A stretch of DNA of 64,000 nt, from assembly GCF_030272615.1 (NCBI RefSeq), contig NC_081409.1, forward strand, positions 203,299,949 through 203,363,948, written 5' to 3'. The stretch is from Cryptomeria japonica. Its lineage: Eukaryota; Streptophyta; Pinopsida; Cupressales; Cupressaceae. How positions within the stretch are numbered: position 1 is the first letter of the stretch; each line of letters starts with the position of its first letter. The notes beneath the pieces were generated by a model that did no database searches, had not been told where the DNA came from, and saw only the letters and a list, made by a program, of their open reading frames with translations. Positions 42,126 to 51,413 of the stretch are shown piece by piece. Made by a program: the position numbers and the translations under genes.

Positions 42126-44100
42126 TCCACAACTCCATTATGTTGAGGTGTCCGGGGAGCAGAAGATTGTCTCCTAATACAATGCTTCTCACAAAAGTTA
42201 TTAAACTCACCGGATGTCAATTCTCCACCATGATCTGACCTCAAACATTTAATCTTCAATCTTGTCTCAGTTTCCACTTTAACTTTAAAGATTTTAAACT
42301 TTTGAAAAGCCTCAGATTTCTCCCTTAGAAAAGTAACCCACATCATTCTAGAATAATCATCAATGATTAGCATAAAATATCTATCACCTTGAAAACTTTT
42401 AACTCTAGCAGGGCCACATAAATTAGTATGAATAAAATCAAGAACATCATTAGATTTATCTTGTATACTTCTAAAAGAAGTTCTGACCTGTTTTTCCATT
42501 TGACATTCTTTACATACCGGATTATAGGGCTTCACAATCTTAGGTACACCTCTAATTGTCTTAGTTGAACTGATCTTTACAATGCAATCAAAATTCACAT
42601 GACACGGCCTCTTATGCCATAGCGAACTATCATCAATTTGTGCAATCAAACATGTCTTCTCACTGGAATTTAAATGAAATATATTACCTTTTGTCTATGT
42701 ACTGGTTGCAATCTTCAAACCAAATCTGTTAATGATTTTGCATTTTCCATCCTTGAACTGTAATTGAAATCCCTTATTCACCAATTGTCCTACACTCAAA
42801 ATATTATGCTTCAAACCTTCAACAAAATAAACATTATTAGTATTGTTCTCACCATCCAATGATATAGTTCCCTTTCCTTTGATCATACATGCTTTGTTAT
42901 CTCCAAATCTAACCAAACCGCCATCAAATTCTTGCAAAGATAGAAACTTCCCTTAATCTCCAGTCATATGATGTGAACATCCACTGTCAATTACCCATTC
43001 ATCTTTGTCTTCAATTTTAGCAGCAAGTGCCTTCTCTTCAAGTACATTCTCTTCCAGTATCAGAACATCTTCCTTGATAGCCAAAAACACCCATTCATTT
43101 TCATTGTCGGAACCACTAGCAGAGTCTTCTGTTGGTTCATCATCAGAGTTAGTTATACCTTCCTCGTCTGCTATGTAGCATGATTTGTCTCTATTTTTCC
43201 TGTACTTATACATGTTCTGATATCTAGGGTTAGGCTTAAAAGATCTTCTAACTCTTTCCTCAAATCTTGAATTCCTTTCAGAACATCTAGATGCAAAATG
43301 ACCAATCTTATTACATGCAAACATTTAAAAGTTGTTTTTCCTTCATACTTACTTCCTATCGGTCCTTTAGGTTCTCTTCTAGCAAATAATTCTTCAAGTT
43401 GCTCAAACTCATCATCTTCTCTCTTCATATCATCCAATTCCTTAGTATATAAAGCTTTCCAGTCTTTCTTACCGATTGATGATGCAGATGCATGAAAAGT
43501 CGATTCAGACTTCACAACTCCAGAAGTTCCAAATTCTTCAAGTTCAAAAGCAGATAATTTCCCAACCAAGGTATCTCTATTGACAGAAGTATTAGTCATT
43601 GTTCTCAATTCATTAATAGAAGTAGCCTTCATTTTGTATGTCAATGGTAGGGCTCTCATGACTTTAGAAACAATTTCATCTTCACTCAGAGTTCCACCAC
43701 AACATTGAATTCCCATAACAATCTCATTTACCCTTTCCATGAATGCAATAATCATTTCATCTTCTTCCATCTTCAGGTTTTCATATCTCACCCGGTAACC
43801 ATCAAGTTTAGCAATCTTCACAGTGGGTCACCTTCATTAAGAGTCTCCAATTTATCCCATATAGATTTTCTATATGATTTGTCAGTTAATCCCATTATAT
43901 GTTGATCAGAAAGTGCACACAAGAGGGCTTCTCTTGTTCTACAATCATTCTCAAGCTCCTTATCCAGGTTTGTTGAAGGAGGATTGTCAGATGTTAGATT
44001 ATAAGGTGTAACACCATTCTATTTGATCTCCCAAATCTCCTTTCCAAGACATCTCAGATGAGTCTCCATCTGAATCTTCCATACTGTGTAGTTTGTTCCA
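42126..44100 (-). pseudogene. Copia gag, protease and integrase N-terminal segment
   Basis: Right to left: gag of the DUF4219/UBN2 type (LDGTNYTVWKIQMETHLRCL, then MKMEEDE-like LKMEEDEMIIAFMERVNEI and LPLTYKMKATSI), a CCHC knuckle (CNKIGHFASRC), and the aspartic protease start WVIDSGCSHHMTGD. GHNILSVGQLVNKGFQ-like sequence and a GAG-pre-integrase finger (LWHKRPCHVNF ... CKECQMEK) follow. Then comes the integrase core (FIHTNLCGP, YFMLIIDDYSRMMW, LRSDHGGELTSGEF, TPQHNGVVER), broken at VVER by the DNA transposon. A frameshift in gag lies near 43822 and stops occur near 42952 and 42694. It is the 5' portion of the same dead copia gene found at 29505 and 18932. Confidence 0.92.
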
Positions 44101-44215
44101 TCAAGCCTAAGAATACCTCTCTAAAATATAGCTCAAGATGAGCTAGATGAACTTGAATTGTTAGTCGTCGTAGGATCTTCCTCAAGCGGTTAAGCTTTCT
44201 GTGGAGAGGACCAAA

Positions 44216-44228
44216 GCTCTGATACCAA
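44216..44228 (-). promoter_or_regulatory. tRNA-iMet primer-binding site of the copia element
   Basis: Reverse complement reads TTGGTATCAGAGC, one base inside the LTR end at 44230. It fixes the minus orientation of the element. Confidence 0.93.
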
Positions 44229-44229
44229 T

Positions 44230-45468
44230 TGTTAGATAGATCAAATAACCGGAAGACAACTGAGAGGGGGGGTGAATCAGTTGTCACAGATTACCAGAAC
44301 ATTTAGCAATTAAAACTTTTATTCCGGAACCCAAAACATTAATATCGAAATGCTTAAACTAGATACCGAAATAGTAGTTAAACCAATTAAGCATAAACAG
44401 TAATCAAAGAATAAATACCATCCACATGACACCAAGATTTATACGTGGAAAACCCGGTAAAGGGAAAAACCACGGTGGAAAACCTACCCACAGTCAGATA
44501 ATATTTCTACAATAAGTATGTGAAATACAATTGAGGGGCCTGCACTTGCAGGAAGGCCAACAGCCTAGAGCACACTACTCATCACAAAAGGAGTCTCACT
44601 GACTACATAGAAATCCAAACTACAATCCGGAAGAAGGAATGAACTATAAAGATAGCATCTCCTATGCCTGAGTACAGTTCAAGTTAATCTCAATACCGGA
44701 AAACTAAATCCTCTTACATAAACCCAATTCGATCTCCAATGATTGACCAAATCTTCTGCCTGAATGATATTACATTATTCACACATTACATCCCATATCT
44801 ATTTCTTGACCATATCCCTATGATGATCTACAATGAGATCTTACATCATATATATACAAACCCTCGACCATCAGCAATCAAGTCAGTCACCAGACAATAA
44901 ACCAATTACATAATTATAAAACATGTCGGCCTTAGACCAAACAAACAATATCCAACACATAAGACATCCCAGAAACACATCAAGAAGTCTAATCCATACA
45001 TTTCATTAAGCAAGTCCATAACCTAGATCAATCAAAACCCAATATAGGTCCACACACTAAAGCAATGATCTCCATCCGCTAAGTATCGAACATGATCAAC
45101 AAAAGCATCCTAAATCTCCACCAGAAGCTGCACCAACACCACTTATGCATATCATCAAAGATCTTCATCAAAGCTCTACTGGTGAAACCCTCGTCGGAAC
45201 CACAAGCCAAGCTTCCAAGCGAACAGGATAGCATCCGATAATCAGACCAAAGCCAACTTACTGAATATGAACATGACTACCATGAATAAGACAATTCCAT
45301 AAGCAAACTATACCGGAGCATACCGAATTATGTCGAATCCAAACCAAGCAGAAACCACTCATCTTACCGAGACCAGAAGGGTGTCGGTAAAGCATCCAAA
45401 ACAGCTAGTGTTGACATCAATGACAAAACATCAATGCAACACATAATCAATTCCTCTAAATGCCAACA
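44230..45468 (-). repeat. 5' LTR of the copia element
   Basis: 1239 bp matching 17281-18515, with more substitutions by eye than the LTR pair of the pol-less element. The region near its R-U5 end contains CTGAGAGGGGGGGTGAATCAG, the complement of the ATTCACCC...CTCAG motif also present in the two pol-less LTR families. Confidence 0.93.
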
Positions 45469-45945
45469 CCCTTAGGACACAATATGACCCCTTAGGACAC
45501 CATATGGTGTCGTTATGGGTCATTGGTGTCCTAAGGGGTCATATGGTGTCCTATTGCCCCTTAGGATACCATATGACCCCTTAGAACACCATATGGTGTC
45601 GTTATGGGTCGTATGGTGTCCTAAGAGATCATATGGTGTTTTATGACCTATTAGGACACTATATGGTATCGTTAAGGGTCGTATTAAGTGTTAATGCATC
45701 ATATTGTGTCCTAATAGGTCACCATATGATTCCTTAGAACACTATATGATGTTCTTAGGGGCCATATGGGGTCATATAGTGTCCTACAACCCCTTAGAAC
45801 ACCATATGACCCCTTAGGTGTCGTTAGAGGTCATATTGTGTCCTAACAGGTCATATGGTGTCCTATGACCTCTTAGGACAACATATGGTGTCATTAGGGG
45901 TCATATTGTGTCCTAACGTGTCAAATGGTGTCTTATGGCATACAA
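45469..45945. repeat. Palindromic array, right-hand fragment
   Basis: The same repeat family as 9488-13758 resumes immediately after the copia element with the duplicated CCCTT. It fades out after GTGTCTTATGGCATACAATT. Confidence 0.93.
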
Positions 45946-46440
45946 TTAGAGAGAGTAATAGATAAGTATAGGTAGGATAAGGAAGAGGAGGGAGATAAAT
46001 AGAGAAAAGAGATACTATTAGAGAGATATAGAAATAAGGAGTGACAATGATGGAGTGGGAGAGGGAGAGATAGGAATAGAAAGATGGAGATATATGCAGA
46101 GCTGAATGTAACTTGGGAATTTATTTATCTAGATGGGATGAGAAAAGAAGTGGCATAAGTAGAGAAGAAAGAGATAGATAAAGTATATCTATATAAGTAT
46201 AGATAGACGATTAATAGATAAAGGAGGTGATATGAAAAAAAGGAGACTTTGTATGCAAAATTTGTGAGTATTTAAAGTTTTAAAAAATGAAGGATTAACT
46301 TTAAATAATTATAATTAATTTTTGATCTATAATATCATAAAATCACCTTTTCCATTTGATAGGTCTCTGAATTACCTTTCCAATGCCTATAAAAGATCAA
46401 AATTTTGATAAGAAACGCAAAAGTTATGCCCATTTTACTA
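45946..46440. other. Purine-rich tract then AT-rich sequence, no gene seen
   Basis: 45946-46250 is strongly purine-biased on the plus strand (AGAGAGAG, GAAGAGGAGGGAGATAAATAG, GGGAGAGGGAGAGATAGG). It contains repeated GATAGATAAG and ATAGAGA phrases. 46250-46440 is ordinary AT-rich sequence. Confidence 0.6.
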
Positions 46441-46467
46441 AACTATACTTTTTATGTTGAGCAAAAT

Positions 46468-46565
46468 AGATATCCGATTTAAAAAAGCATGGCATCACAA
46501 TAGTGACATCAGAAATTGGATATCCGTTAAAATCGGATATCCGATCCAATATTAACGGATATCCG
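46468..46565. repeat. Cluster of GGATATCCG palindromes
   Basis: Four copies of the palindromic core (AGATATCCGATT 46468-46479, GGATATCCG 46518-46526, CGGATATCCG 46534-46543 and 46556-46565). The last two are in identical ATCCGAT context with starts 22 bases apart. Role unknown. Confidence 0.7.
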
Positions 46566-46639
46566 ATTTGGTTTGGTATTACCAAACCAAATTCAAATTT
46601 TGGCCGACCCAAACAAAAAGTCAAAGCGATTTTGGCGTG

Positions 46640-46725
46640 TTTGGCAAAGTTTAAAACACGTTTTTTTCTCCATTGCCAATTTTTGGCACACCATGATCCT
46701 GCACATACCCTTGTATGAAATGACA
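46640..46725. repeat. Short dispersed repeat shared with 61150-61235
   Basis: CGTTTTTTT...TCCATTGCCAATT...TTGGC(A/C)CACCATGATC(C/T)TGCACATACCC occurs in both places in the same orientation. The second copy adjoins a Sola-like transposase remnant, so both may be ends or flanks of one transposon family. Confidence 0.6.
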
Positions 46726-46732
46726 TGAACAT

Positions 46733-48480
46733 GACAAAACCCTAATCACACACACATGCTTACAAATGAATGTTATAATGTTGCTCCACGATGGATGGAT
46801 GAAGAATATGCAACCTTGAAGGCCTCCAGAAATGCTTGATGATGAATGCTTCAATTCTTGAATGCTTGATTGCTTGACTATAGTTCTCCTTCTTTATCCA
46901 CCTATATCCAAGATGAGAGGGGAGAATTATACTTGCCCGTTGTCAAACATATTTAATTTTTGACATAGGCTGACATGAAGAAGTAATTCTCTCTCAAATT
47001 TGGATAGAGCCTAGGGATCAAATTGGGCCTCAATTAGGGAGGAACATGGTGTGGTGCCATGGTCCCAATGAAGACCAAGGCACTACGCCCTGGTCCTACC
47101 CCAAATTGGGCCAAGGTTAAGGGGTCCTAGTAAGATAAAATATGAAAATATGATTTTTATTGCATGGTGGATGCACAAATGGGTTCAGATCAAGCATGAG
47201 GATGAGAACGCTAAAGCGGGGGCCACAAATGCAATCAATATTGTAAAGGGTGCAATTTTAGGACACTACATTTAATAAAATAATATTAGCTTAGGTGTAG
47301 GAACTATGAAAATTGGCAAAACTCTATATCACTATATAGTTGTTCATTTATGAACATTTATGCCAATGAAATATCAAGCCTTTATTTAATTAACTTATTA
47401 TTATAGTGAAAAGAAACTCGTAAAGGAAGAAAAGCATTGTGTAGAAATCATCAGATGGTCCAAACATTTAAATATTTTTATCAAAGCCAATCCAAAAAAA
47501 AAATTGTATGTTGATGTGATTGATTGTAGCAAAGGCCTTATAATCCCATGCCTCTGACTTACCAAATGTCCATTGAATAGGCAAGGTCCCATATTTATAA
47601 CACACCATTTCAACCATATTGAATTCCTTACATATAACCCAAGTGGTGATAGGTAATGAATCATCAATTCATCACCATAAAAGAGATCTCTAAACAACAT
47701 CATTGAAAGCATAAATATTAATAATATGAAAAGAATGGTAGTCAATATTTAAGAGGATCTAAATCACATAGTCATTGTGGTTAACAACATACTAATGTTA
47801 ACTAGGAGAGATAAAGATAATGACCCCTCCACAACTAGTGTTTTGATTTCTACAAAACATACAGATGATTGGCCAAATGACACAAGCAGCAACTGAAAGC
47901 AACAAAAATAGTGATCTTTGCTTCTTGCAAGCAGGGAAACATCTAGAACTAGTTGCTTCTGATGAATATAACACATAAAATACTTCTTGAAGAGGTTATT
48001 AAGACCTCAAAAATTATAGGAGAAGAAATCCATTGATGACAATCAAGCGGCATGTCATTGTTATCTAACGCTTGGAGAGAGGGGAAGCAATTCTATAAGA
48101 AAAAATTAAGGTGAAACTACCAAACTAAATATTACGAGTTGTTATGAACATTTCTTCTCAATAGCATACTCCCCCTATTCCAACCACCTAGGAAGGACGT
48201 GATACTATCACATACGAGTAAGGTATGGGGGATATTGAATAAGCTTATCCATTTGAGAAATATGAAACAAATGTTGGCTGAGGTGTCCATCAAAATCTTG
48301 GCCTAGAAGAGGTCTCACACGAGGGTGAGACAACTTCTTTCTTTTTCTCTAAAGGGTGTGAAATAGGAGCAAGTTGCACTTTGACAATTGAATGTTCTAA
48401 AATAGTCATAAATCTTTAGCTTATGAACTACTACGATCAGTGTTTTTGCCTTTATAATGAGAAACCACTGTCCATTTATC
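46733..48480. other. Unassigned region with one unexplained ORF
   Basis: No gene recognised. A 114-codon minus-strand frame at 47401-47745 (with LGLYVRNSIWLKWCVINMGP) has no family I can name and could be a fragment of the LINE remnant that lies upstream of it on the same strand. The rest is AT-rich. Confidence 0.4.
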
Positions 48481-49210
48481 TTCAAATTTTGAGGTAGGAA
48501 CCTCTAAAACCAAGAAACATCAATCAATTGAGAAAGTTATTTGACCCAAGAGGACAACAAAGGATAATCTTTGATTTTTGTGCTTTGTGGACTAGCATTT
48601 AAAGCAAATGTTAGGCAAATGCAGGTAAAGCATACAATGGGTGTGACAAAGGTTATCAATCTGAATATCTATAGATTGTTTTTAAATCCTTGGTCAAGTC
48701 AATCTCAACACAAACATGTTTTTTATGGATGAGCCTAATAAAATATATTAGGTTGTACATAAATAATCTTCCCTATGAAGACGATAATAGTATGCAAAAA
48801 GTTTCAACATGGAAGAGGTAAACCTAATAACTTGGTCCAAAGTAGCACACTACCTTTCTTCTTGTCTAAGATAGAGATATCTTGTGCCTAAGGTTGAAAG
48901 ACGAATAGATGCACACAAACATACCAAAGACCATGCTTAAGAATAACCTCTCCATAGCTAACCTCAACAAAATGAAAAAGAAAGAACCCTTTGGTGAGGT
49001 TCTAGACGATGTCAAGCTAGACCCATGCGAGGTCCATTACTTGTTGACTCAATCTCAAAGAATACTTTTAGGGGGAATGTTTCCCACAAAATACCCTATT
49101 AAAGTGAAATGTTATAACTTTTTACAAGTACTGTCAAATTTAGAGATGGGAAAAAGCACATCTACTAGTGATTCAGAATGTGTACCTCATGAAATACCTT
49201 CAAAATGAAC
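48480..49210 (-). pseudogene. LINE ORF1 / DUF4283-like remnant
   Basis: The minus-strand reading, with many stops, follows the DUF4283 pattern found in plant LINE ORF1 proteins: KGFFLFHFVEVSYGEVILKH, GLWYVCVHLFVFQP, ILDKKKGSVLLWTKLLGLPL, IVFIGKIIYVQPN. A worn zinc-knuckle area with YLHLPNICFKC follows. Such proteins bind RNA and travel with a LINE reverse transcriptase, but no RT is recognisable nearby. The open frame on the opposite strand (48909-49208) is a shadow of this remnant. Confidence 0.55.
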
Positions 49211-51169
49211 TTTCAAGGATGCTTGTTTGGGGAAGCCATTATGTAAAGCTACCAAACTATCAACACCAACATTAATTGTTGGGTGGAAGTCGTTTGAGGC
49301 CATAAAAAGGACTAGTTTTAAAAAAATACAATAAATGCAAGACGTAAAAGGTTTTCTTGCTCTATGGGTGTGATATGACATAAAGAATGCAAAAAATTTG
49401 CAGAAAAGACACAAACCCTAGTAGATCCAAAACCAGACTTCCTCTTTGAATCTCATAAGAAAATTTTATAACCAAATATGATAAAACTTCAAAGTAGAGA
49501 CTTAGAGAGTAATAGATTAGATAAATTAGAGAATTGATAGAACCAATTCATGTAAAAATAATCCAAAGGTGTATACTTAACCCAAATAGAGACACATGTC
49601 TTGCATCAAGTTTGAGGTGAAACAAATAGAGATGAATTGTTCCCGTACTAAAAATGGAAGATTTGAAAATCCTAATCAAAGTAATTCGTTCATCTTTGAT
49701 GATTGAGCTAAGTACTTTTCTTCTTCACATTTAATGATTCAACTTCTTAATATTTATGCCCACAATCATATTATCTAGATTTTTTCATATATTTACTACT
49801 TCATTGATTGATTGGTCTAGATATCATGTATTTTAATTTTCCAAGTTACAGTATCTTTCTTTGATAAAAATTAAAGTTCAACCTAAAAATATATTTTAAA
49901 TCCAAAATTTTAAAGTAAACATTTTGATAACATAATTGCTATCCTCTTTAATTTCTTAGTTCCAAGAATTCCCAAGAAAATTAGAGGGCTTGTAATGAAA
50001 AGAAAAAATAAATATGTCTTTAACTTTTTCAAATAAATCTAAGGTAACAAAATTAAATGACTCCTTAATGTAGAAAATTTAGTTGGTTTGGATAAAATAA
50101 TCTTAAATATGTAAACTTCTTGTGTATATATCTAGATCACTTACATATCTATCTTTTGTGATTATGGATCCAATCTAGCTTCTAAAAATTTAATGGTATA
50201 CTTGAAATGTGCTTTGAATCTAAATAACTCTAGCTTGTGGTTGGAAGTTTGCCAATAAGGGGAATATGCTTTCAATTAAATGTGTTTTGAATCTATCTCT
50301 CTAGATCACTTTTGGTATGAATCATAAGTGAATAATGGATCTGATCTAGCTTTTAAGATTTTATCTCTAAAAAATCTAACGTTGTCCTTGGCATGTGTTT
50401 GAATCTAAATAAAAACTAGTGTGGTTGGAAGTTTGCCAATAATTTAGAATATGCCTTCATTTGTTTAAACTCTTACAAAATCATGTAAATGACATTTAAA
50501 TATGATCACACATAATAAACAAACATGCAAGAATGTCCTAGATGTTAATGTAAATATATGATTCAAATATTGATACTTTCATAAATATACAAGTGAAAAT
50601 AATATAAAAAAATTCTCCACAACTTCTAGATCTCTTAAAATGGGCTAAAATCAATCCTTTAATTACATTATAAATAATAGAATAAAATATTTTTTCCTTA
50701 TCAAATAACACAAATTAATAAATGCATACATATATTTATATATATTTCAAATAAAACTAAATTCATAAAATTTGCACTTGCCTATATTTATTTTTTTATA
50801 TAATTTTACATACCAAAAAAAAACCCTTGACAATTATTATAGTATGCCGTGGACTTTATTCTCCTATTTCCAAATATTAAAAAATTCAATAAAAAAACAT
50901 TATCCATCATCAATTTGCTTTTGCATTTTCATGTAAGCATAGAAAAACGAAATTTGCTATGCCTTAAAAATCTTGAGAGAATTTAATTCGGCGTTCAATA
51001 ATAAGACGTGTTAAGGTGCAGATTCAGCAGAGATTTGCATTGCATTCCGCGTCCTGTTCAATTGATGTCTCTGAGCTCAATTTTATAGGTAAAAAATACA
51101 TAAATCTATATTTACCTCCCATATAAAAGGGCTATAAATGTCCCAATTAGAATCCCTCAATGCTACAGG
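49211..51169. other. AT-rich spacer downstream of the TNL gene
   Basis: Nearly 2 kb of AT-rich DNA. One internal near-duplication is visible: phrases around 50150-50280 (ATGGATCCAATCTAGCTTCTAAAAATTTAATG ... GTGGTTGGAAGTTTGCCAATAA in part) recur around 50335-50460. No gene recognised. Confidence 0.6.
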
Positions 51170-51413
51170 TGAGAAAGCATCTTTGAAGACAAAGCACTAC
51201 AAATGTGACGGATTGCCAATGATGCCGGAAGTTATTTAAGCCTATACAGCAATTCAAGTTTCAGTGCTGCAGCTGTGTCAGGTTGACAATGGTTTCGGAA
51301 GGCTAATTAAGCTTTCACACTATCTGAAGTTCAGAAGCTGCTAAATTGTTACATAATCTCACGTCCTAGTTCTGCAGCTGTGGCTGGTTGCCAATGCTAT
51401 CAGAGAGGGCTGG
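51170..51413 (-). pseudogene. Decayed LRR sequence past the TNL stop
   Basis: Units resembling the LRR DNA repeat continue beyond the current stop (CTGACAGCATTGACAACCTT, AGCATTGGCAACCAGCCACA, and GGCAATCC near 51215), but with in-frame stops and indels. It appears to be the former C-terminal LRR part of the TNL gene, lost after the frameshift at 51481. Confidence 0.65.

Larger units (their letters stand above)
17281..45468 (-). mobile_element. Ty1/copia retrotransposon carrying two large nested insertions
   Basis: LTRs at 17281-18515 and 44230-45468 share the same ends (TGTTAG...CCAACA on the plus strand) and most of their sequence. CCCTT flanks both outer ends (17276-17280 and 45469-45473). 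The primer site (reverse complement of TTGGTATCAGAGC) is at 44216-44228 and the polypurine tract lies just right of 18515. So the element is on the minus strand with gag at right and RNase H at left. Removing the insertions at 19951-29499 and 30667-42121 leaves about 7.2 kb, a normal copia size. Its genes carry several stops and a frameshift. Confidence 0.95.

Noticed and set aside
44216-44228. tRNA gene fragment (GCTCTGATACCAA)
   Set aside because: It is the copia primer-binding site, complementary to the tRNA 3' end, located exactly at the LTR border.
48909-49208. Plus-strand 99-codon frame
   Set aside because: Shadow of the minus-strand DUF4283-like LINE remnant, which has a clear, though broken, family pattern.
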